Positions 27,444 to 34,481 of a stretch of 64,000 nucleotides of DNA are shown here, one piece after another; position 1 is the stretch's first letter, and the number at the start of each line of letters is the position of its first letter. Source of the stretch: Micromonospora parathelypteridis (GTDB lineage: Bacteria > Actinomycetota > Actinomycetes > Mycobacteriales > Micromonosporaceae); contig NZ_JACHDP010000001.1 in NCBI RefSeq assembly GCF_014201145.1, positions 6,882,001-6,946,000 of the forward strand, written 5' to 3'. The notes below the pieces were generated by a model. The model was given only the letters and a program-made list of their open reading frames with translations, was not told the origin of the DNA and searched no databases. Position numbers and translations under genes: made by a program.

Positions 27444-27458
27444 GCACCGCGCACCACA

Positions 27459-27494
27459 CCAGGCCCGGTCCCCGATCCCGGGGGCCGGGCCTGG
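27459..27494 (+). terminator. Terminator after the LVIVD-repeat gene
   Basis: A perfect 10-bp outer stem (27459-27468 with 27485-27494) encloses a nested CCCC/GGGG stem. It starts 15 bp after the stop codon at 27443. Confidence 0.65.
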
Positions 27495-27576
27495 CCACGT
27501 TCAAGCAGGGTGGGGCCGGTCACCTGGACGGGGGTTGACGACCGACCGGCCAGGCGCTGTGCCAGCGTGAGCAGCC

Positions 27577-28788
27577 GTGAAGCCCGCAGCCCCGCCCGAG
27601 CCGACCGTGCGCTGGCGTCCACACCCGCTCGACCTGGTGGCGGTCGTCCTCGCGGTGGCCGGCGCGGGCTGCGCGCTGAGCGGGCTGCTGCCCCGCGCGG
27701 AGACCACCACCACCCTGCACCGGATCCTGCCGCTGCTGCTCTTCCTCGGCACCGTGATCGTGCTCGCCGAGCTGACCGCCGTGGCCGGCGTCTTCGACGT
27801 CCTGGCCAGCCGGTTGGCCATCGCCGCCCGAGGCAGGTGGGCGGCGCTGTTCCTGCTCTGCGGCGGCCTCGCCACGCTGACCACCCTCGTGCTCAACCTC
27901 GACACCACCGCCGTACTGCTCACGCCGGTGCTGCTCGCGTTGGCGCGCGCTCTGCGCGTTCCAGCCGCCCCGCTCGCGGTCACCACGGTCTGGTTGGCGA
28001 ACACCGCCAGCCTGCTGCTGCCGGTGTCGAACCTGACCAACCTGCTGGCCGCCGACCGGGTCGGCCTGACACCGCTGGCCTATGCCGAGCGGATGGCACT
28101 GCCGCAGGTCGCCGCGGTGACGGTCACCATGGCGCTGCTCTGGTACGCGTGGTGGCGGCGGGAACGGCCGGCCGGTGGGCGCTTCGTCCCGCCGGCCCGG
28201 CACGTGCCGGCCGACCCGGTGCTGCACCGCATCGCGCTCGCCGGCTGCCTGCTCTTCGTCGCCGGCATCCTCGCCGGGGTGGAGATCGGCCTCGCCTCCA
28301 CCGTCGCGCTCGCGCTGGTGCTGATCGGGTTCATCGTCCGGTCCCCCGCCACGCTGCGCCCGGGGCTGGTGCCACTGCGGTTGCTGCTCTTCGTCACCGG
28401 CCTGTTCCTGGTGGTGCAGACCCTCGGCCAGCACGGGCTGGACGACCTGGTCCGCGATCTCCTCGGTGTCGAGGGCGGGGCTGGCGGCGCGATCCGCGCC
28501 GGCGGGACCGGGGCACTGCTGGCCAACGCGGTGAACAACCTGCCCGCCTACCTGGCCGGCGAGTCGGTGCTGCCGACCGGCGACGTGACCCGCCTGCTGG
28601 CCCTGCTGATCGGCACCAACGTCGGCCCACTGGCCGCCCCCTGGGCGTCGCTGGCCACCCTGCTGTGGTTCGAGCGGTGCCGGGCGGCCGGGGTGGCCGT
28701 GCCGTTGACCCGGTTCGTGCTGACCAGCGCCCTGCTCGCGGTCGTCGGCACGCTCGCCGCGGTCGGCGCGCTACTGCTGGTCGGCTGA
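27577..28788 (+). CDS. ArsB/NhaD-SLC13-type ion transporter
   Basis: Protein of 403 aa with about 11 membrane helices, from the GTG at 27577. Motifs of the ion-transporter superfamily are visible: ATLTTLVLNLDTTAVLLTPVLLALAR, TVWLANTASLLLPVSNLTNLLAA in the first half and ALLANAVNNLPAYLAGE and IGTNVGPLAAPWASLATLLWFE in the second. The N-D-T and N-N-L-P hairpins line the substrate path. Arsenite, anion or Na+/H+ transport are all possible; no arsenic genes are adjacent. Monocistronic. Confidence 0.8.
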   Translation: MKPAAPPEPTVRWRPHPLDLVAVVLAVAGAGCALSGLLPRAETTTTLHRILPLLLFLGTVIVLAELTAVAGVFDVLASRLAIAARGRWAALFLLCGGLATLTTLVLNLDTTAVLLTPVLLALARALRVPAAPLAVTTVWLANTASLLLPVSNLTNLLAADRVGLTPLAYAERMALPQVAAVTVTMALLWYAWWRRERPAGGRFVPPARHVPADPVLHRIALAGCLLFVAGILAGVEIGLASTVALALVLIGFIVRSPATLRPGLVPLRLLLFVTGLFLVVQTLGQHGLDDLVRDLLGVEGGAGGAIRAGGTGALLANAVNNLPAYLAGESVLPTGDVTRLLALLIGTNVGPLAAPWASLATLLWFERCRAAGVAVPLTRFVLTSALLAVVGTLAAVGALLLVG

Positions 28789-28831
28789 CCCGAGGAGCTC
28801 CCGGCCGCCGAGCCCGCCCGACCTGCCGAAA

Positions 28832-28900
28832 TGTGGTATACCAGATATCGCCTTATGTCGATATAACTGAGTTGGTCTCGGATTCACCCCCTTTTCAGTA
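28832..28900 (+). promoter_or_regulatory. AT-rich control region of the lasso-type cluster
   Basis: A conspicuously AT-rich patch precedes the cluster. It holds the 8-bp palindrome GGTATACC (28835-28842) and an inverted repeat ATATCG (28845-28850) with CGATAT (28859-28864). This looks like operator DNA. No regulator gene is present in the cluster. Confidence 0.45.
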
Positions 28901-28929
28901 CGTCCGGTGCCGCAGACCCGAAAGGCAGG

Positions 28930-29922
28930 TTGGATGTCACTGTCGTACCGTCTCCGGGCACCGGTGGGACCGGCACTCACCCCCGCCGTGGTCCTGCGGT
29001 GACCGTCTCCCCCGGCCTCGCCGTGCGCTGCCTGGCCCTCGATGCCCTGGCCGTGTCCACCAGCGACGTGTTGCGCCGACACGGCGTCGACAGCATGCTG
29101 CTCAAGGGGGCCGGCCTGGCCCGCCGGCTCGGCGTCGACCGGCACTACGCCGACGTCGACCTGCTCGTCGCGCCGGACAGCGTCACCGCCGCGCAGGACG
29201 CCCTCCACGCCGCCGGCTACCGGCCGAAGCTCCCTGCCGACCTGCACGTCGTCGCGGCGACGTGGCACGAACAGCCCTGGCACGCGCCCGGGCCACTGCC
29301 GCTGACCATGGAGCTGCACCGCGGCTTCGCCGGGGTCGGTGACTACGACGAGCTGTGGCGGTCGCTACGCGTCGGGGCGGACCACCTCGACCTGGCCGGC
29401 GGGCGCGTCCTCGTACCCGACGAGGCCGGCACCGCCCTGATCGCCGCCCTGCACGCCGCCAGTCCCGCCGGCTTCGGCAAACCAGCCCGGGACCTGGCCC
29501 ACGCGTTGGCGGTGTTCTCCCCGGACACCTGGGAGGCGGCCGGTCGGCTCGCCGCGCGCTGCGACGCGGTGCCGGCGTTCACCGTCGGGCTCGGGCTGCT
29601 GCCGGCCGGTGTGGTGGTCGCGGCCCGGCTCGGCCTCTCGTCCACGCGTGGCCCGTCGTCGGCATGGCTCGCCGCCCGCCTGGCCAGTCCCACCGCCGTC
29701 GGTCTGGCGCACCTGGCGGATGTGTCCGGGCCGGGGCACCGCCTGCGGGTGTTGTCCCGGCTGGTGCTGCCGTTGCCGGTGCACCTGCGGCAGTTCGACG
29801 CGCGGGCGCACCGCGGCCGGCGGGGCCTGCTGTGGGCGTACGTCCGGCGCATCGGCCGGCATGTCCGGCTGCTGCCCCGGGTGCTGCGGGAGCTGCGGAC
29901 CGCGCAGCGACGGCATGGCTGA
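28930..29922 (+). CDS. Lasso-cluster nucleotidyltransferase (NTP_transf_5 type)
   Basis: Protein of up to 330 aa. The TTG at 28930 is the longest start, with AAAGGCAGG upstream; a GTG at 28999 is an alternative that overlaps the stop of a 22-codon ORF (28934-29002) in a GTGA junction. VDSMLLKGAGLARRLGV and HYADVDLLVAP (the DxD metal site) mark the NTP_transf_5 family, the same type as PadeN of the paeninodin lasso cluster. Proposed role: adding a nucleotide or phospho-sugar group to the RiPP product. It overlaps the B2 protease gene by 8 bp, so it is part of the same operon. Confidence 0.78.
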   Translation: MDVTVVPSPGTGGTGTHPRRGPAVTVSPGLAVRCLALDALAVSTSDVLRRHGVDSMLLKGAGLARRLGVDRHYADVDLLVAPDSVTAAQDALHAAGYRPKLPADLHVVAATWHEQPWHAPGPLPLTMELHRGFAGVGDYDELWRSLRVGADHLDLAGGRVLVPDEAGTALIAALHAASPAGFGKPARDLAHALAVFSPDTWEAAGRLAARCDAVPAFTVGLGLLPAGVVVAARLGLSSTRGPSSAWLAARLASPTAVGLAHLADVSGPGHRLRVLSRLVLPLPVHLRQFDARAHRGRRGLLWAYVRRIGRHVRLLPRVLRELRTAQRRHG

Positions 29923-30322
29923 CCCGGTACGCGCGCTGCGCGCCCTGGCCCGGGTCATCCGCCGGCACGGGCCGCTCGGCCTGGCCGTGGTGGCGTGGAC
30001 GCTGCTGGCCTGCCGGCGGGTACGCCGTCAGCTCGCCCGGGGCGGCCTCGATGCGGTACGCCTCCCCGCGCCGCCCCCCGGTGGCAGCGACGCCCTGGTC
30101 CGGCGGGCGCTGGGCCGGGGCGGCGGCAACTGCCTGGAGAGCGCGCTGGTGCTCCAGCGCTGGTTCGCCCGGAGGCGGGTGGCGCGGACCGTGGTGATCG
30201 GGGTCAGCTCGCCGGGGGCTGGGTTCCACGCCCACGCCTGGCTCGACGGCGATCCGGACCCGCACCAGCACGAGCTGGCGGAGATTCTGCGCCGCCCCGT
30301 CCCGAACTCGTGGCTGCTCTGA
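29915..30322 (+). CDS. Lasso peptide leader protease B2 (transglutaminase-like)
   Basis: Protein of 135 aa from the ATG at 29915. The catalytic Cys lies in GGGNCLESALVLQRWFARR and the His in GAGFHAHAWLDGDP, with Asp following, the Cys-His-Asp triad of lasso B2 proteases. It has the usual short length for a stand-alone B2 working with a separate B1. It cuts the leader from the precursor two residues after the conserved Thr. The gene overlaps the nucleotidyltransferase gene and lies 131 bp before the precursor gene. Confidence 0.9.
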   Translation: MADPVRALRALARVIRRHGPLGLAVVAWTLLACRRVRRQLARGGLDAVRLPAPPPGGSDALVRRALGRGGGNCLESALVLQRWFARRRVARTVVIGVSSPGAGFHAHAWLDGDPDPHQHELAEILRRPVPNSWLL

Positions 30323-30453
30323 CCGCGCCGCCGGCGCAGCTCGACCGTTCCTGGGTGGTTCTCGACGTGCTGCGACGTTTAGGCCTCCAATGGCATCTAA
30401 AGCACCTGATGACCGTTTATGCTGGTAAAACACCGAACGACTAGGGAGAACCA

Positions 30454-30609
30454 ATGACATCGAACCGCGAGCCGGACACAGCCCAGACCGCCGCTGCGGA
30501 CTACCGGCCGCCGACCATTCAGCGCCTGGGCACCCTCGCCGAGTTGACCAAGGGCGGCACCGTAGGTCCAGACGATGGCCTGGGTGGCGGCGGCGACGGT
30601 TCCCTCTGA
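30454..30609 (+). CDS. Lasso-type RiPP precursor peptide
   Basis: Peptide of 51 aa, ATG at 30454 with GGGAG 6 nt upstream. The leader has Y17, P20, I22, G26, L31, T32 and G34, matching the YxxPxLxxxGxxxxxTxG code read by B1/RRE proteins. With Thr at -2, cleavage after Lys33 gives the 18-residue core GGTVGPDDGLGGGGDGSL. Gly1 could form the macrolactam with Asp7 or Asp8 (7- or 8-residue ring). The tail is Gly-rich with no aromatic, Arg or other bulky plug and a penultimate Ser. Assignment as precursor is firm from context; the mature topology is not. Confidence 0.88.
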   Translation: MTSNREPDTAQTAAADYRPPTIQRLGTLAELTKGGTVGPDDGLGGGGDGSL

Positions 30610-30643
30610 TCCGTCGCCGCCCGACATCGTGGGAGGACCGCCG

Positions 30644-31258
30644 ATGCTCACGGTCCGCCGGGCACAGCGTCGGTTCGGGCGTCGGGTGATCTTCACCGAT
30701 CTGGACCTCGACGTTCCGGTCGGTGCCCGAGTGTTCCTGGGCGGCGGTAACGGATCCGGTAAGACCACGCTACTGCGGTGCCTGTCCGGCACGCTGACCC
30801 TCAGCGCCGGACAGGCCACCGTCAGCGGCCACCCGGTCGGCTCACTGCCCGCCCGGCGCCTGACCGGCGTCTGCCTCGCCCCGGAGCAGGGCCTGTACGA
30901 GAAACTGTCGGCGCGCGAGAACGTGGCCCTCGTCGCCCGACTCCGACTGCCACGACGGGCCGTCCGCCCAGCCGTCGCCCGGGTCGAATCCGAACTGGAC
31001 CTCACCGGCTACGCCACCGTCCCGGTGGAACGATGCTCGGCGGGAATGCGGGCCCGGGTCAGCATCGCGCGGGCGCTCGTCGCCGAACCAGCGCTGCTGC
31101 TCCTCGACGAGCCCGGCCGGTCCCTCGATGAGAGGTCCCGGCTGCTGCTGTGGCAGGCACTCGATCGGCGGCCCGAGCTGACCTGCGTGATCGCGTCGCA
31201 CCTCGCCGACGACCGCAGCCGGTGCCAGTCCGCGCTGACCCTCCCGACCGCCCAATGA
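30644..31258 (+). CDS. ABC exporter ATP-binding protein of the lasso-type cluster
   Basis: Protein of 204 aa, ATG at 30644 with GGGAGGA upstream. Walker A GGGNGSGKTTLL, Q-loop region CLAPEQGLY, signature CSAGMRARVSIARAL (a variant of LSGGQ common in ABC-2 ATPases) and Walker B ALLLLDEPGRSLD are all present. It pairs with the next gene, which it overlaps by 4 bp (ATGA), to form a two-gene exporter in place of the fused lasso D protein. Likely exports the mature peptide and may give self-protection. Confidence 0.9.
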   Translation: MLTVRRAQRRFGRRVIFTDLDLDVPVGARVFLGGGNGSGKTTLLRCLSGTLTLSAGQATVSGHPVGSLPARRLTGVCLAPEQGLYEKLSARENVALVARLRLPRRAVRPAVARVESELDLTGYATVPVERCSAGMRARVSIARALVAEPALLLLDEPGRSLDERSRLLLWQALDRRPELTCVIASHLADDRSRCQSALTLPTAQ

Positions 31259-32115
31259 CGACACCGACCACGGCGGTCACGACCACCGCCCGACCGGTCG
31301 GTCGCCGGGCCGTCGGTGCGAGTGCGGTCGGGATGATCCTCGCGCTGGTCCGCCGCGATCTCGGTGACCCACGGCAGTTCCGGCTGCCGCTGCTCCTGGA
31401 CCTCGCCTTCGGGGTGGTGAACCTGGTCGTCTTCCTGTTCATCTCCCGGGCGCTCACCCCGTCCTCCGGCACCGACCTCGCCCACTCGCCGAGCTACTTC
31501 GACTTCGTGGCGGTCGGCATCACCTTCCTGCTCATCCTGCAGGCCGCCACCACGCAACTGACCAGCCGGGTGATCCGGGAGCAACGCGGCGGGACGCTGG
31601 AGTTGCTGGCCGCCCAACCCGTGCCGGTCACCGCGCTGACCATCGGGACCGCCGGCTACCCGTTCCTGTTCGCCCTGCTGCGCTCCTGCGTCTACCTGGC
31701 GATCCTCGGCACCCTGCTCGGCCTGCGCACCGAGCGGGCCGACTGGTGGGGAGTCGCGGTGATGCTGATCGCCGGCACCGCGTCCTTGATGGGCATCGGC
31801 ATCGCGCTCGCGGCGTTCACCGTCGCTGTCGGGCACGGCGACGCCGCCGCCCGGCTCTTCGTCGTCGGGCTCACCTTTGTGTCCGGCACGTACTTCCCGG
31901 TCTCCGGACTCCCCGGCCCACTACCGGAGCTGACCGCGGTGCTGCCCAGCCGGATCGCCCTGGACGGTCTGCGCGCCGCACTGGCCGGCGGCGAGTGGGC
32001 GTGGTCGGCCGGCACGCTGCTCGGCGTCACCGCGCTGCTGCTGCCGGTGTCGAGCTGGGCCTTCGCGCGGGCGCTGCGGGTCGCCGCCGGCCGCGGCACC
32101 CTGAAACGCGATTGA
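31255..32115 (+). CDS. ABC-2 type exporter permease of the lasso-type cluster
   Basis: Protein of 286 aa with six predicted membrane helices (for example LPLLLDLAFGVVNLVVFLFI, FDFVAVGITFLLILQAA and LFVVGLTFVSGTYFPVSGLP). The loop VIREQRGGTLELLAAQPV is typical of ABC-2 permeases contacting the ATPase. It starts in the ATGA overlap with the ATPase gene and ends 8 bp before the cyclase gene. Confidence 0.88.
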   Translation: MTTPTTAVTTTARPVGRRAVGASAVGMILALVRRDLGDPRQFRLPLLLDLAFGVVNLVVFLFISRALTPSSGTDLAHSPSYFDFVAVGITFLLILQAATTQLTSRVIREQRGGTLELLAAQPVPVTALTIGTAGYPFLFALLRSCVYLAILGTLLGLRTERADWWGVAVMLIAGTASLMGIGIALAAFTVAVGHGDAAARLFVVGLTFVSGTYFPVSGLPGPLPELTAVLPSRIALDGLRAALAGGEWAWSAGTLLGVTALLLPVSSWAFARALRVAAGRGTLKRD

Positions 32116-32123
32116 GGTACGAC

Positions 32124-33266
32124 ATGCTCCGTCCGACCCCGTTCGACCTCGCCACCGGCACGCTGCTCGGTGTCGCTCCACCGCCGCGTCGGCCCGTGCC
32201 GGTCGTCGTACCGGACCCGCTGGCCGCGCTCGACGCCGCCGTGCTGGCCGGCCTGTCCCGGCCCCCGTGCGTGGTCAGCTTCTCGGGCGGGTTGGACTCG
32301 TCGCTGATTCTCGCGGTGGCCGTCCGGGCTGCCCGGCGGGAAGGGCTGCCGGATCCGGTCCCGGTCACCTGGCGATTCACCGGGGCCCCCCGGGCTGACG
32401 AGTCGGACTGGCAGGAACGGGTGATCGGGGCTCTGGGGATCGGCGGATCGTGGGAGATCCTGCGGGCCGACGACGATCTGGACCTGGTCGGGCCGGTGGC
32501 CCGTCGACTGCTGCACCGCCACGGGGTGGTCCATCCGGTCAACCTGCACCTACACCTGCCCATCGCCGAGCTGGCCTCCGGCGGTTCACTACTCACGGGC
32601 GCCGGCGGCGACCAGATCCTGGCCGGGTGGCGTCGCCCGCCGGCGGCCTCGCTGCGCGACCGACTGTGGTGGCTGCGGCACGCCGCGCGTACCCGTCAAG
32701 GGCCCGCCGCGATGTTTCCCTGGCTGCGCCGGTCGGTGGCGCGGGAGGCGCACCGGGCGCTCCGCGCCGAGCAACGGGCCGAGCCGCGCGAACTGCGGCA
32801 CCGGGTTGCCTGGCACACCCGGCGCCGTGACCTACGGATGACCTGCTCGGCGCTGGCCGCGCTGGCCGCCGAGCACCAGGCCACCGCGATTCAGCCGCTG
32901 CTCGACAAGGGATTTCTGGCCGCGCTGGCAATGCTGGCGGGCGACCGCCGGAACATCGGCCGGGACCGGCTGCTCGCGGAGATCGTCCGGGGAGCCCTGC
33001 CGGCCGAGGTCACCGCGCCACGCCGCAAGGCCCGCTTTCTCGAGGTGTTCTTCCGGACACCGACCCGGGAGTTCGTCCGCTCCTGGGACGGCTCCGGCGT
33101 CGACCCGAGGCTGGTGGACCCGGACGGTCTGCGTCGACTGTGGTCCCACTGGCCGATCCCCGGCGGCACGGCAAGCCTGGTCCAACAGCTCTGGCTGGCC
33201 GCCAACCCGGCTGGTGCCGCCGGCCGGCCGGAGCGTTCCGACATCGATGTGGAGGTCAAGTCGTGA
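32124..33266 (+). CDS. Asparagine-synthetase-like lasso cyclase (C protein), synthetase domain only
   Basis: Protein of 380 aa, ATG at 32124 with GAGGTACGAC upstream. The ATP-pyrophosphatase loop VSFSGGLDSSLILAV lies near residue 50. LLTGAGGDQILAGW and IQPLLDKGFLAALA follow the AsnB synthetase domain. In lasso clusters this enzyme adenylates the Asp/Glu side chain and closes the macrolactam with Gly1. Normal C proteins (about 600 aa) also have an N-terminal glutaminase-like domain starting with Cys2; here it is missing and only about 45 residues precede the loop. It overlaps the B1 gene by 4 bp (GTGA). Confidence 0.85.
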   Translation: MLRPTPFDLATGTLLGVAPPPRRPVPVVVPDPLAALDAAVLAGLSRPPCVVSFSGGLDSSLILAVAVRAARREGLPDPVPVTWRFTGAPRADESDWQERVIGALGIGGSWEILRADDDLDLVGPVARRLLHRHGVVHPVNLHLHLPIAELASGGSLLTGAGGDQILAGWRRPPAASLRDRLWWLRHAARTRQGPAAMFPWLRRSVAREAHRALRAEQRAEPRELRHRVAWHTRRRDLRMTCSALAALAAEHQATAIQPLLDKGFLAALAMLAGDRRNIGRDRLLAEIVRGALPAEVTAPRRKARFLEVFFRTPTREFVRSWDGSGVDPRLVDPDGLRRLWSHWPIPGGTASLVQQLWLAANPAGAAGRPERSDIDVEVKS

Positions 33267-33544
33267 CACAGCATGAGGCCGTGCACCGGGTCGACCCGGA
33301 CCGGGTGGCCTGGCGGTTGGCCGGCGACGAGGTGGTCGTCCTGGACACCGCCAACTCGGTCTACTTCGGGCTGGATTCGGCGGGGGCGCTGCTCTGGCAA
33401 CGACTGGTGGCGGGTGCCACCAGCACCGAGTTGGTCACCGCACTGGAGGAGACCGCCCCGGTGGATCGGGAACGAGCCCGAGCCGACGTGGCCGCCTTCC
33501 TGGAGGACCTGCGCGGGCACGGGCTGCTGCTTCAGCGGCCCTGA
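33263..33544 (+). CDS. PqqD-like lasso B1 leader-binding protein (RRE)
   Basis: Protein of 93 aa, GTG at 33263 with TGGAGG upstream, in a GTGA overlap with the cyclase gene. VVVLDTANSVYFGLDSAGALLWQRL and the helical end VAAFLEDLRGHGLL are the PqqD/RRE fold, which binds the precursor leader and presents it to B2 and C. Its end overlaps the convergent kinase gene by 13 bp. Confidence 0.9.
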   Translation: MTQHEAVHRVDPDRVAWRLAGDEVVVLDTANSVYFGLDSAGALLWQRLVAGATSTELVTALEETAPVDRERARADVAAFLEDLRGHGLLLQRP

Positions 33545-34398
33545 CCGGAGCCCACGGCCCGGCTCGCGGCGATGGTGTCCGCGAGCAGTCGGTGGGTGTC
33601 GTCGAGCGCTGCCCAGTCGCGCGGCCGGGTCAACTCCCACGCCGGCAGGGCGGCGATCGACAGCAGCGCCGCCGGGTCGGAGCGCAGCTGTCCGAAGGAC
33701 CGTTGCCCGGCGAGCCGCGCCAGCAGGGTGGTCCCGGGCAGTCGGGTCAGGGTGACCGCGTCACCCCAGCACAGGAACAGCCAGCCGCCCAGTGGGACGC
33801 GGGGCGCGATCGGGGGCAGCCCGACGCGCAGCCGGTCGCCGGCCCGGGCCAGCCAGGTCGGCAGCGCCGCGCCCGGCACGGGCTGCCGCAGGTCGACGCA
33901 GCGAGGACCGGCGAAGGCTTCGACGCCGTCGACGACCAGGATGTCGTCGGTCAGGATCGGCACGCCCCGGGCGGCCAGGGCGGCGAGCAGGCTGCTCTTG
34001 CCCGCGGTACGCGGGCCGAGCACCGCCCAGGCCCGATCGGCGAGTACAAACGCTCCACTGTGGAAGGTTTCCCTCCCGGCCCACCGGTTGACGGTCGTCG
34101 CCACCGGCGCGAGGTACGGGTGGGCCAGCACGTCCGGGGTGAGCGCAGGGCCGTAGAAGATGGCGGTGCCCGCCAGCCGGTCGAGGGCGAGGGTCCGCCC
34201 GTCGGCGAGGACCCGGGTGCCCCGCCGGTCGTCGAGCGGCACCGGCGGCGGTGGCGGTGCGTCGAGTTGGCGGACCCGCACCGCGGGCCACCCGAGCGCG
34301 GCACCCTCGGCTGGCAGCAGCTCGGACACCTCGTCCAGCCCGTGCACCCGCAGCCCGTAGACACCTCGTCCGGGTGTCGGCATGTTCTCCCCGTTCAT
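33532..34398 (-). CDS. HPr-kinase-like protein of the lasso-type cluster
   Basis: Protein of 288 aa from the ATG at 34398; ATGs at 34416 and 34383 are alternatives, none with a clear ribosome site. The P-loop AVLGPRTAGKSSLLAAL and the downstream ILTDDILVVDG resemble the HprK core. In characterised clusters (paeninodin type) such a kinase phosphorylates the C-terminal Ser of the precursor. Here the only Ser in the core is next to last, so phosphorylation there is plausible but unproven. It is convergent to the rest of the cluster, so it has its own promoter. Confidence 0.8.
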   Translation of the reverse strand: MNGENMPTPGRGVYGLRVHGLDEVSELLPAEGAALGWPAVRVRQLDAPPPPPVPLDDRRGTRVLADGRTLALDRLAGTAIFYGPALTPDVLAHPYLAPVATTVNRWAGRETFHSGAFVLADRAWAVLGPRTAGKSSLLAALAARGVPILTDDILVVDGVEAFAGPRCVDLRQPVPGAALPTWLARAGDRLRVGLPPIAPRVPLGGWLFLCWGDAVTLTRLPGTTLLARLAGQRSFGQLRSDPAALLSIAALPAWELTRPRDWAALDDTHRLLADTIAASRAVGSGQGR

Positions 34399-34431
34399 CG
34401 CCTGCTCAACGATCATGGTCGACGACGCGAT

Positions 34432-34463
34432 GCGGGTGGCGCTCGTGGTGACGCGCCACCCGC
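34432..34463 (-). terminator. Terminator of the large Ig/FnIII protein gene
   Basis: A perfect 11-bp stem (34432-34442 with 34453-34463) lies about 20 bp past the stop codon of the leftward 901-aa gene and just upstream of the kinase gene. Confidence 0.6.
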
Positions 34464-34481
34464 ACCCTCAACCGACGAGCG

